A stretch of 64,000 nucleotides of DNA. It comes from Clostridium sartagoforme. Lineage in GTDB: Bacteria > Bacillota > Clostridia > Clostridiales > Clostridiaceae. Below the pieces are notes generated by a model. It had not been told where the DNA came from. It did no database searches and saw only the letters and a program-made list of their open reading frames with translations. This document shows, one piece after another, positions 56,877 through 64,000 of the stretch (position 1 is its first letter; the number at the start of each line of letters is the position of its first letter). The position numbers and the translations under genes are program-made. The DNA lies in the NCBI RefSeq assembly GCF_004794105.1, contig NZ_SRYR01000001.1:1116001-1180000 (forward strand), written 5' to 3'.

Positions 56877-57425
56877 TTATTCCTCCCTATTTATCACCTT
56901 TGCTTGTAAACCTTCTGCTACGTCTAAAGTCTTTTCGTGCAAGCTCTCATCAAAGCTAGCACAAAGTTTTGCATCTATTATAATTTCTGAATTTCTATAT
57001 TGAGATTGGAATAATACCAAATTAGATATTACACATATATTTGTAACTACTCCAATTATCTCAATTTCATTAATATCATCACCAAAATCCTCTGATATTT
57101 TAATCATATCCTTTGGAGATATTCCAAAGCCTTCCTTTTCATAATGGAAGGTATTTTTTGCATTTATAAAGTTATTCAATCTTCCATATAAGTTGTGTCC
57201 ATTAGTGCCTTTAATACAGTGAGTTACAGGTAAGTTCTTTCCTTCTCTAGTATTAAGGTAATCTTTATGATGAGTATCATATGTGAATAATACTTTTTCT
57301 CCATTTTCAATATACTTATTAATTTTCTTATAAATTAAAGGTTCCAAAGTTTTAGCTTTTTCAAATCCCAAAGCTCCATCTACAAAATCATTTTGATAAT
57401 CAATAACTACTAATAATTTTTTCAT
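56877..57425 (-). CDS. pncA: Nicotinamidase-like cysteine hydrolase
   Basis: 182 residues. The catalytic triad reads Asp9 (VIDYQNDF), a Lys near 110 and Cys in VVTNICV near 133; the metal ligand pair is in DTHHKDY. Nicotinamidase converts nicotinamide to nicotinate. It is the second gene of the NAD operon, 12 bases after the PRPP-synthetase-like gene. Confidence 0.87.
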   Translation of the reverse strand: MKKLLVVIDYQNDFVDGALGFEKAKTLEPLIYKKINKYIENGEKVLFTYDTHHKDYLNTREGKNLPVTHCIKGTNGHNLYGRLNNFINAKNTFHYEKEGFGISPKDMIKISEDFGDDINEIEIIGVVTNICVISNLVLFQSQYRNSEIIIDAKLCASFDESLHEKTLDVAEGLQAKVINREE

Positions 57426-57437
57426 AATTAATCCTCC

Positions 57438-58232
57438 CTAAATTTCATATACCTTAATTTTTTTATGGCTTATATTTAAAATACTATTTGTTGTATATAT
57501 TCCCGTTATTAAATCACTATTTAATAAATTACCTTCAAAGATTGTATTTTCACAATGAGTTACTACTAAATATATTTCACTTGCACCCATTTCTTTTAAT
57601 TTTGATGCTGTAAGTTCAAAAGTTCCTCCTTTAGAACAAAGATCATCTACTATAATTGCCCTAAAACTTTTCTTATCTATTTCTCCATTAATATCTAACT
57701 TTTTAATATATCCAGTCTTGAAATCACGCTCTTTGCTTGCAGTTAGTATCTTGTCATAATTGATTTCCTTACCATATCTTTTAGCTGCACCAGCATCTGG
57801 ATAAACTAAATATACATCATCCTCTTTACTGTTCTTCGCCTTTAGCAATTCTTCTGTTAAAATCTTAGACATATTTACTACCTTTACTCTATCTAATAAT
57901 GCAGTAGAAACATCTGAATGTGGTTCATAAATAGTTACACTTTCAAAATCTAAACTATTTATAAGCTTACATAGATACTTTAATGTGAATACTCTTATCC
58001 CTTCTGTTCTATCCATTCTGCTATATGGTAAATAAGGTATTAATAAATTACACTTTGATTTTAATTCATCTAAATGTCCTTTTAAAAATATTAAATGTGT
58101 TATATCCTCATCACTTTCAAAGTTAAGCTTTATTTCATTAGTATCCTTTAACCTTAAATTTTTACTATTAATTAAAACCTCTCCATTTGGGAATTTATTA
58201 ACCTCTAACTTCTCATCATTAACATAAATCAT
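57438..58232 (-). CDS. Short PRPP synthetase-like (Prs) protein
   Basis: 264 residues, versus about 315 for housekeeping Prs. It retains the YLPYSRMDR motif (67-75, equal to YYGYARQDR), PHSDVS and the PRPP loop VDDLCSKGGT (195-204). Compared with Prs it lacks part of the N-terminal half and the canonical DLHAxQIQGFF region. Such short Prs-like proteins occur beside NAMPT genes in phages and some bacteria. Classical role: making PRPP for the transferase downstream; an ADP-ribose-pyrophosphate synthetase (Adps) role is an alternative. First gene of the operon. Confidence 0.8.
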   Translation of the reverse strand: MIYVNDEKLEVNKFPNGEVLINSKNLRLKDTNEIKLNFESDEDITHLIFLKGHLDELKSKCNLLIPYLPYSRMDRTEGIRVFTLKYLCKLINSLDFESVTIYEPHSDVSTALLDRVKVVNMSKILTEELLKAKNSKEDDVYLVYPDAGAAKRYGKEINYDKILTASKERDFKTGYIKKLDINGEIDKKSFRAIIVDDLCSKGGTFELTASKLKEMGASEIYLVVTHCENTIFEGNLLNSDLITGIYTTNSILNISHKKIKVYEI

Positions 58233-58295
58233 TTTATACCCTCCTAATACTTCAAAACATGAAAAACACTGCCTAAAAACTTATTATCTATTTGT

Positions 58296-58314
58296 TATTA
58301 TCAAATTGTTAATA
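58296..58314. promoter_or_regulatory. Candidate NrtR operator
   Basis: The 19-base TATTATCA-AAT-TGTTAATA is palindromic with one mismatch per arm and lies at about +1 to +19 of the predicted transcript. This is a typical repressor position for the NAD operon. Confidence 0.55.
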
Positions 58315-58321
58315 TGTTATT

Positions 58322-58350
58322 ATAATATTCCTAATACTACCAAATGTCAA
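58322..58350 (-). promoter_or_regulatory. Promoter of the NAD operon
   Basis: On the minus strand -35 TTGACA (58350-58345) and -10 TATTAT (58327-58322) are 17 bases apart. The start site would fall near 58315, within the candidate operator. Confidence 0.7.
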
Positions 58351-58398
58351 TGTAAATTCCAAATATTTTTGTATTTCTTTACTTTATTTAACAAGAAA

Positions 58399-58435
58399 AA
58401 AAGTATGTATTGATTTTAAATCAATACATACTTTT
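58399..58435. terminator. Large palindromic hairpin between M60 gene and NAD operon
   Basis: 18-bp arms (58399-58416 with 58418-58435) form a perfect palindrome with A/T runs on both sides. It is the second hairpin after the M60 gene and insulates the NAD operon. Confidence 0.75.
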
Positions 58436-58501
58436 ATAATTTCTATTATATTTTTATTTAAATTATTTTACTTACAAAGGAAAGGACTAAATAATTAAAA
58501 T

Positions 58502-58536
58502 GGCTGTACCAAATTTTTATCATTTTGGTACAACCT
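58502..58536 (-). terminator. Terminator of the M60 gene
   Basis: GGTTGTACCAAAA pairs with TTTGGTACAGCC (one wobble) on the minus strand, 13 bases beyond the stop at 58549, followed by ATTTTAATTATTT. Confidence 0.85.
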
Positions 58537-58548
58537 TCTTTTATAATA

Positions 58549-61500
58549 CTACTTTACATCAAACATATAAAGTGATTGAGTTAAGAAATTATCTTTTTCA
58601 TCTTCATATACTAGATATATACTATGAAGATATTTATCAAAGTTTGAAATATCAAAAGAAACAATTCCATTTTCATCTACTAACTCATCTAAGGTTAAAC
58701 TAATAGCTTCAATACTTCTATTATTTCTTATAATTATTTCTTTTGGTGCTAATCTCTCACCATTTCTGTTTAATACTTTATAATCTAAAGTTATTCTATT
58801 TTCTTTTGCATATAGCATACCTTCTGTTATTATTTGAAATTCTGCATTTAAATTAGTTAATTTTTCAAGATTTTTAAGCGGTGATAAATCTTTGATTTCG
58901 TTATATGATACATCTAATGATTCTAAGTTTTTAGCATATTCTAAGCCTTCTAAACTCGAAATCCACTTGCTTGAAGCATTTAACTTTGTTAGTTTATACA
59001 TATCACCTATAGTTATATTATCACTTGATAAGTTAAGTTCTTCCTTAACGCTCTTTTTAAGAGCTTCATCTTTAATAGTTATACCTTCATTTAGGTCTAC
59101 ATATTCCTCTAACTTAGATATTGACTCTTTTAATTCTGAAATAATAGAGTTTATCTCATCCTGAGTGCTTATTTTATCTGCTAAAATACCCTCAGCTTTT
59201 TTTAAGGCTTCTTCTAATACTTTAAATGATTCTTCAGTATAATTTTCTTTAACATACTTCTTAGCTTCATTCACCAATGATTCTAATTCTTCATAATTAC
59301 CTTGTACATCTTTTGCAAAATGAAGTTTAGTATCTCCCCATGTAGCATGGTCTGAGCCATTTCCGTTCTTACCATCAGTTACTACAAGCTTTAATTCCTT
59401 AGCTCCATTTATATCAACTTCTACATATTTCATAGGCTCTTTTGCTGTCATTAATCCACTATCGAATTTCTTTTCTCCATCCACATATACTTCAAATGTA
59501 ACTGATCCTACTGTATTAAACATTTGTCTATCAACACCAACATATGAACTGAAGTATGAATAGTCTTTATCACTTAAATCATATATTATTGTTGAAGTTG
59601 AATGAGATCCAATTCCTCTTTCAAAGGATGCTATAGTACCGTCACCATTAGTTAATCTTAAAGTATTATTACTTATTGATATATCCTTTTTAGGAGAAGT
59701 ATAGCTATATTTAATAGAATTCCAATTATAATCTGTTAAATAGCTATAATCATTCATATCAACAACTGCTATAGTTCTAGTTTTAACTACTTCATTGCCA
59801 TCACTATCAACTACAGTATAAGTCATTTGATATTTTCCTGTTTTATTAAAGTTTACTTTACCAGTTACTTTAACATTTTCAGTTATATCACCATCTTCAG
59901 CATCTATTGCACTAAATTCTTCATTTAAGTCTATTTCTTGCCCAATCTTTGTTGATACTGATGATGGTATAGTTAATTTTGGTTTTGCATTTGTAGTATA
60001 TACTTTAGTGTCTCCCCATGAAGCAAAGTCTCCAAGACCATTTCCATCTGCATCATTTGCTACTAATTTAAGTTCTTTTACTCCAGTAACATCTAGGTTT
60101 ACAAGTTCTGCTTCACTATCTCTTCTTATTACATCTGAAGTATAAACTTCTTCACCATCTGCAAATATTTTAAATATTATAGTAGTTCTATTGTCATCGT
60201 AGTTTTTATCAGTACCTACATATGTTGCGAAATTAGTATAATTTCCATTTAATTTATATACTATCTCAGCATTTGTTGCCGCTCCTATACCTTTATCGAA
60301 CTCTTTAACTTCACCATTAATATTAAGCTTTATTTTATCCTTTAAGTTAACTGCTGAATCCTTATTTACATTCTTCCATCCTGATACTGCTGATTCCCAT
60401 TCTATATCAGATAAATACACACTTTCACTGTAAACTACAACTTTTCTCTCTTTAGTTGTAACATTATTATCACTATCAGTTACAGTGTAAGTTATAATAT
60501 ATTCTCCAGATTTACCTATATTAAAGTTGTTACTATTAACTTCAATATTTTCAGTTATATCACCATCTTCTTGATCATTTGCAGTAACACCAGAAGTTAA
60601 ATCAAAATTACTATTTAATTTAACATAAGTTATATCTTCAACCTCTATTGTTGGGAACTTAGCTCTTATTATTTCTTCAGCTTTGACTAAATCTTCTTCA
60701 AATAAGTTAGCTGCTAGGTGATCTTTGACCTCTTCTCTTAAAGCTTGTACCTTTTCTAATGTATTATAGCTATTAGAAACTTCGGTTTTAGTATTATCAG
60801 TAAATAAATTATCAATCTTATTAGCTAATTCATCTGTTTTATAGAAAGACATTTCTCCTATGCTCGCCCAATTTTGATTAGCCTCTATAAACTTAAATTT
60901 AACTCTTCTTGCGTTTGTCTTAGCTATTTTAAATTCAACAACATCATTAACATTTCCATTATATTCACCTTTACCAGCTAATATAAAATCATTACCTTCT
61001 GCTTCGTTTGAAACATATATTTCAAACTTTTTAGCAAATCCTTTACCACCATTTCTTGCTTTATAGGCTATTCTATTGATTTCTTTGCTTTCACCTAAAT
61101 CAAATATAACTTCATTTTTAAATGTATCACTGTTTTGGTTATAAGTTTCCCAGTGTGTATTTATATTACCATCAACCGCATTTCCAATAACTGTTCCTGG
61201 GTAACTTCCACCATTGTTAGTTATTGATACTACTGGAATCTTAAATTGTTCATTATATTCACTTAATTGATCAAATTGTCCATATTTTGATTTAGCTACT
61301 ATATAGTCTTCATAAACTGTAATATAAGATTTCTTTTCTGTAGTATTATTATTACTATCTGTTACCCTATAAACAACTTCAAATCTTCCAATTTTACCTT
61401 CTTCATAGGAATTTGATACTATTTCTATATTTGAAGTTAAATCTCCATCTTCTGCATCCTTTGCAGTAACTCCTTCATTAATATTTACAGTTTCTCCTAT

Positions 61501-64000
61501 TTTGTAAATTTTATCATTTGCTGTTATTTTAGGTTTTCCATTATTTGTAGTTAATTTAGGGTTAGCTATTACTGAGTGATCTGAAGTTCTTCCATTTCCA
61601 GCATCATTAATTTTTATTACTAATTGGTTTATACCTTTAACTGGAACATTTATATATTCCATATTATCAGCATGTTTTAAAACTTCAGTAGTAGCTAGAA
61701 CTTTACCATCAGCTATTACTTCAAATTTTATACTAGAGTCATTTTGTGCTGCTATTCCTGCATCAACTCCAAGTAAAGCTTCGAAATTATCATAGTCTTT
61801 ACCTGATAAGTCATAAGTTATTGTACCATTTGCATGTATTCCAAAACCTTTCTCAAAGTCTTTTACATCTCCATTTACTCTACCTTTTATATTAGTATTT
61901 CTTCTTGGAGTTCCCCATTGAGTTTCTACTGATGTCCACTCTTCGTCTGATAAATAATCATAATCACTTACTACTTCAACATTTACAGTTTTCTCTACGT
62001 CTATATCTTTATTACTTACTTTATACTTAACTTTATACTTACCTATTTTGCTAGTGTCTACATTTTGCTCTACTTCAACATTAGAAGTTATATCATTTCC
62101 TTCATAGCTTAATACTTTTATATATTCTATAGGATTAAACTCTTCTCCTAATCTTAAAACTATCTTATTTTTTTGAAGGTTTATACTTGGTCCAAATGAA
62201 TTTACAACAAAAGATTCACCTGTTCCTAAATTAATGTCATAAGGTATCACTTCATACTTAGAATTCTTAGTTGTATCTGCATTAGTATCTACAAAGGAAT
62301 TAGTTGAAGTAAATCCTATTAACTCACCATCTTTTAAGATTTCATATCCTAGTAAATCTGATTTAACATTATTATCTATATTAAATGTTAACTTAACTCC
62401 ATCTTCTACTCTATTTAATGTAACATCTAAATTAGTATCTTGAGTAAATCCATTTCCTTCATAATTAACCTTGCTATCATTTAGATACCATATCTTCTTA
62501 TCTGGTTTTTGATATTTACTAGTTTCCTTTTTAGTTTCTTCATTAACCTCGAATCCATGTCTAGCAAAATATTCACTTAAATCTTCTCCTACTACTTCTG
62601 ATGAGAATTTAACTAAATATTGCATTTTAACGTTATTAGGATTTTCATTTCCTAAACTAACATTTCTTTCCCTATATAATTTATTTAATTTTGCCCAGTA
62701 ACCAGGTTTATACATTTCTAATTGCCAGTATACTGCTAAATTCTCAAATGCTCCACCTTCAATATATTTATTAGAATCTTCACTTATAACATTTTTATAA
62801 ATATCAGATTCATATGGTATTCTTTTATCTATTTTATCGTAAAATACAGACATATGCATAGGTAGCATATTATTTGTAACTTCACCATATAATCTTGCAT
62901 TTACATCCATCTTATGACCTATTTCATGAGTTAAGCCCCATGATGGACCTCTCTCCTCAAATGGAATTAAGTGATTTGCCATTACATCCCCTTGTACTCC
63001 TATGTGATTTGTATATGCATACATATATCCAAATGGCTGCGCTAATCTAACATTTTCTCTTATATACTTAGGATCATTTTGTTCACTACTTCCATCTAAA
63101 CCATAGTATCTAAAGATTTCTTCCATATGAGTATTGTATGATTTTATTGTGTCTAAAGGATTTACACCTTGTTCTATATAAGCCTGATATGCTCCAGTTG
63201 CAGTGCCTGTCCAAACTATATGATCACTTACAAACTCAAATACATCTAGAACCTCTCTATCTAAAACATTAGGATTTTTTGCTATATCTTCATCTATCGC
63301 CTTTTTATACTCCATTAAAAATTCTCTAAATTCTTGTACATTAGTATCTTTTGTAAAGAATGGGAACTTATCTCCTGAAACGAACCTTAAAACTGGAGCT
63401 TTAGATTGCTCTTCACTAGTATAAGGATTTACTATATATATTGCTCCTCCCCTAGTTACATCATGGTTATACCAATTATCTTTTGACACTTCCGGAACAG
63501 TTATTACATTCTTACCTGGTACTAACTTCACAGTTCTTATCCAGTTAGCAAAGCTTCCTTCTTGTTGAGAAAATGCTAAACTTGGTAGTGGCTGTGTTGG
63601 ATCTGCATCTACATAAACAGTTATTAAATCCCCTGGTTTTGCAGATATTCCTGTTGGTTGATTATTATTACCAAATCCAAACTTCAAATTATTATTAGCA
63701 TGTTTTACCATATCTCCATGTTGCTCTGCAGTAATAATTTTTACAGTTTCTAACTCACCATTAAGTATTTTATGTGCTAACTCAAATGATTCCGCAAATG
63801 AGCTTTCTAAAGGATGTCCCTTCACTTCATTTTCTAATTCCTGTAACTTATCAATAGTATTAAATTCTTCTGATAATTCATTCATTAATGCATTTGTAAA
63901 TAAACTATCAACTTTATCACTTACTTTATCTTGTTTATAGAATGCTATCTCTGATAATGTAGCCCAGTTTTGATCTGAATTTTTAAACTTAAATTTTATT
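58549..64000 (-). CDS. Giant multidomain M60-family metallopeptidase (mucinase-like), cut by the right edge
   Basis: The frame is open to the right edge, so the ATG at 63885 is internal; about 1816 residues are visible. Order from the edge: end of a discoidin-like F5/8C domain; M60 peptidase with HEIGH at 62914-62928 and a later ENLAVYWQLE; DUF5011 Ig-like (about 62190-61975); NPCBM (61965-61555); DUF5011 (61545-61310); F5/8C (61300-60835); helical linker; DUF5011 (60640-60430); NPCBM (60425-60000); DUF5011 (59990-59765); NPCBM (59765-59320); FIVAR helices (59320-59105); a short LRR-like stretch and a C-terminal domain. It resembles secreted ZmpA/ZmpB-type O-glycopeptidases of C. perfringens that cleave mucins. 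No sortase motif at the C-terminus; signal peptide would be off-window. Confidence 0.9.
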   Translation of the reverse strand, partial: IKFKFKNSDQNWATLSEIAFYKQDKVSDKVDSLFTNALMNELSEEFNTIDKLQELENEVKGHPLESSFAESFELAHKILNGELETVKIITAEQHGDMVKHANNNLKFGFGNNNQPTGISAKPGDLITVYVDADPTQPLPSLAFSQQEGSFANWIRTVKLVPGKNVITVPEVSKDNWYNHDVTRGGAIYIVNPYTSEEQSKAPVLRFVSGDKFPFFTKDTNVQEFREFLMEYKKAIDEDIAKNPNVLDREVLDVFEFVSDHIVWTGTATGAYQAYIEQGVNPLDTIKSYNTHMEEIFRYYGLDGSSEQNDPKYIRENVRLAQPFGYMYAYTNHIGVQGDVMANHLIPFEERGPSWGLTHEIGHKMDVNARLYGEVTNNMLPMHMSVFYDKIDKRIPYESDIYKNVISEDSNKYIEGGAFENLAVYWQLEMYKPGYWAKLNKLYRERNVSLGNENPNNVKMQYLVKFSSEVVGEDLSEYFARHGFEVNEETKKETSKYQKPDKKIWYLNDSKVNYEGNGFTQDTNLDVTLNRVEDGVKLTFNIDNNVKSDLLGYEILKDGELIGFTSTNSFVDTNADTTKNSKYEVIPYDINLGTGESFVVNSFGPSINLQKNKIVLRLGEEFNPIEYIKVLSYEGNDITSNVEVEQNVDTSKIGKYKVKYKVSNKDIDVEKTVNVEVVSDYDYLSDEEWTSVETQWGTPRRNTNIKGRVNGDVKDFEKGFGIHANGTITYDLSGKDYDNFEALLGVDAGIAAQNDSSIKFEVIADGKVLATTEVLKHADNMEYINVPVKGINQLVIKINDAGNGRTSDHSVIANPKLTTNNGKPKITANDKIYKIGETVNINEGVTAKDAEDGDLTSNIEIVSNSYEEGKIGRFEVVYRVTDSNNNTTEKKSYITVYEDYIVAKSKYGQFDQLSEYNEQFKIPVVSITNNGGSYPGTVIGNAVDGNINTHWETYNQNSDTFKNEVIFDLGESKEINRIAYKARNGGKGFAKKFEIYVSNEAEGNDFILAGKGEYNGNVNDVVEFKIAKTNARRVKFKFIEANQNWASIGEMSFYKTDELANKIDNLFTDNTKTEVSNSYNTLEKVQALREEVKDHLAANLFEEDLVKAEEIIRAKFPTIEVEDITYVKLNSNFDLTSGVTANDQEDGDITENIEVNSNNFNIGKSGEYIITYTVTDSDNNVTTKERKVVVYSESVYLSDIEWESAVSGWKNVNKDSAVNLKDKIKLNINGEVKEFDKGIGAATNAEIVYKLNGNYTNFATYVGTDKNYDDNRTTIIFKIFADGEEVYTSDVIRRDSEAELVNLDVTGVKELKLVANDADGNGLGDFASWGDTKVYTTNAKPKLTIPSSVSTKIGQEIDLNEEFSAIDAEDGDITENVKVTGKVNFNKTGKYQMTYTVVDSDGNEVVKTRTIAVVDMNDYSYLTDYNWNSIKYSYTSPKKDISISNNTLRLTNGDGTIASFERGIGSHSTSTIIYDLSDKDYSYFSSYVGVDRQMFNTVGSVTFEVYVDGEKKFDSGLMTAKEPMKYVEVDINGAKELKLVVTDGKNGNGSDHATWGDTKLHFAKDVQGNYEELESLVNEAKKYVKENYTEESFKVLEEALKKAEGILADKISTQDEINSIISELKESISKLEEYVDLNEGITIKDEALKKSVKEELNLSSDNITIGDMYKLTKLNASSKWISSLEGLEYAKNLESLDVSYNEIKDLSPLKNLEKLTNLNAEFQIITEGMLYAKENRITLDYKVLNRNGERLAPKEIIIRNNRSIEAISLTLDELVDENGIVSFDISNFDKYLHSIYLVYEDEKDNFLTQSLYMFDVK

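Noticed and set aside
58500..58703. Plus-strand frame over the M60 terminator
   Set aside because: It overlaps a clear hairpin terminator and the 3' end of the M60 gene; no ribosome-binding site.

Overview
The window is very AT-rich, densely coded and full of strong GGAGG ribosome-binding sites. The protein families (desulfoferrodoxin, DUF1846, B12-dependent MetH under a SAM-I riboswitch, RNase J, AckA, spore-surface-like DUF6385 proteins) point to a spore-forming anaerobe of Clostridium sensu stricto. The species cannot be fixed from the sequence alone. Most of the window reads like chromosome; no integrase, transposase, CRISPR array, tRNA or rRNA was recognised.

Layout. 1-1.4 kb: end of a galactose operon (galE, partial galT). 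1.6-6.4 kb: a heterodimeric ABC exporter with a divergent MarR repressor. 6.5-9.6 kb: a copper/metal pair (copZ, csoR), an NCS2 purine permease, a Nudix hydrolase and a small conserved protein. 9.6-13.2 kb: a second heterodimeric ABC exporter. 13.3-24.5 kb: housekeeping genes (YgjP-type metalloprotease, MFS, desulfoferrodoxin, a degenerate RNase H-like protein, S66 peptidase, YqeY, EamA transporter, DUF1450, acetate kinase, MetH with SAM riboswitch). 24.7-29.8 kb: an accessory, probably spore-surface, cassette. It holds two DUF6385-type proteins, one with a long Ile/Val-Thr-Ala-Asn repeat array built partly from 171-bp DNA repeats, then a GT2-TPR glycosyltransferase and a small beta-rich protein. 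29.9-38.6 kb: DUF2207 protein, YbaK, a 685-bp gene-free stretch with strong RNA folds, a dNMP kinase-like protein, YhgE/Pip, a membrane protein, threonine ammonia-lyase and small proteins. 38.7-43 kb: HAD phosphatase, RNase J, DUF1846. 43-47 kb: uncharacterised genes around a PadR-type regulator, plus a Cys/Gly-rich 50-residue protein. 47-53.4 kb: flavoprotein, a 57-residue helical protein, MATE pump, a GIY-YIG pseudogene and a UvrA paralogue. 53.7-58.2 kb: a five-gene NAD-salvage operon. 58.5-64 kb: a giant multidomain M60 metallopeptidase that runs off the right edge.

How the genes work together. The NAD operon runs PRPP synthetase-like, nicotinamidase, NAMPT-like, nadE and an NrtR-like Nudix regulator. 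It forms one transcription unit behind a recognisable promoter with a palindrome near its start site. The NAMPT-like enzyme has Ala where nicotinamide-specific NAMPT has Asp, and the PRPP synthetase is short, so the real chemistry of this operon deserves testing. Both ABC pairs are asymmetric: one subunit has Asp in place of the catalytic Glu, and the other has an altered signature motif. The MarR gene and ABC pair 1 are transcribed from back-to-back promoters with a palindrome over one -35 box.

Several features were found by reading the sequence outside the longer open frames: small genes at 37897-38040, 44655-44807, 48833-49006 and 35690-35821; a broken GIY-YIG gene at 50514-50848; a Cys-rich remnant at 48566-48757; and the structured intergenic region at 32.3-32.8 kb.
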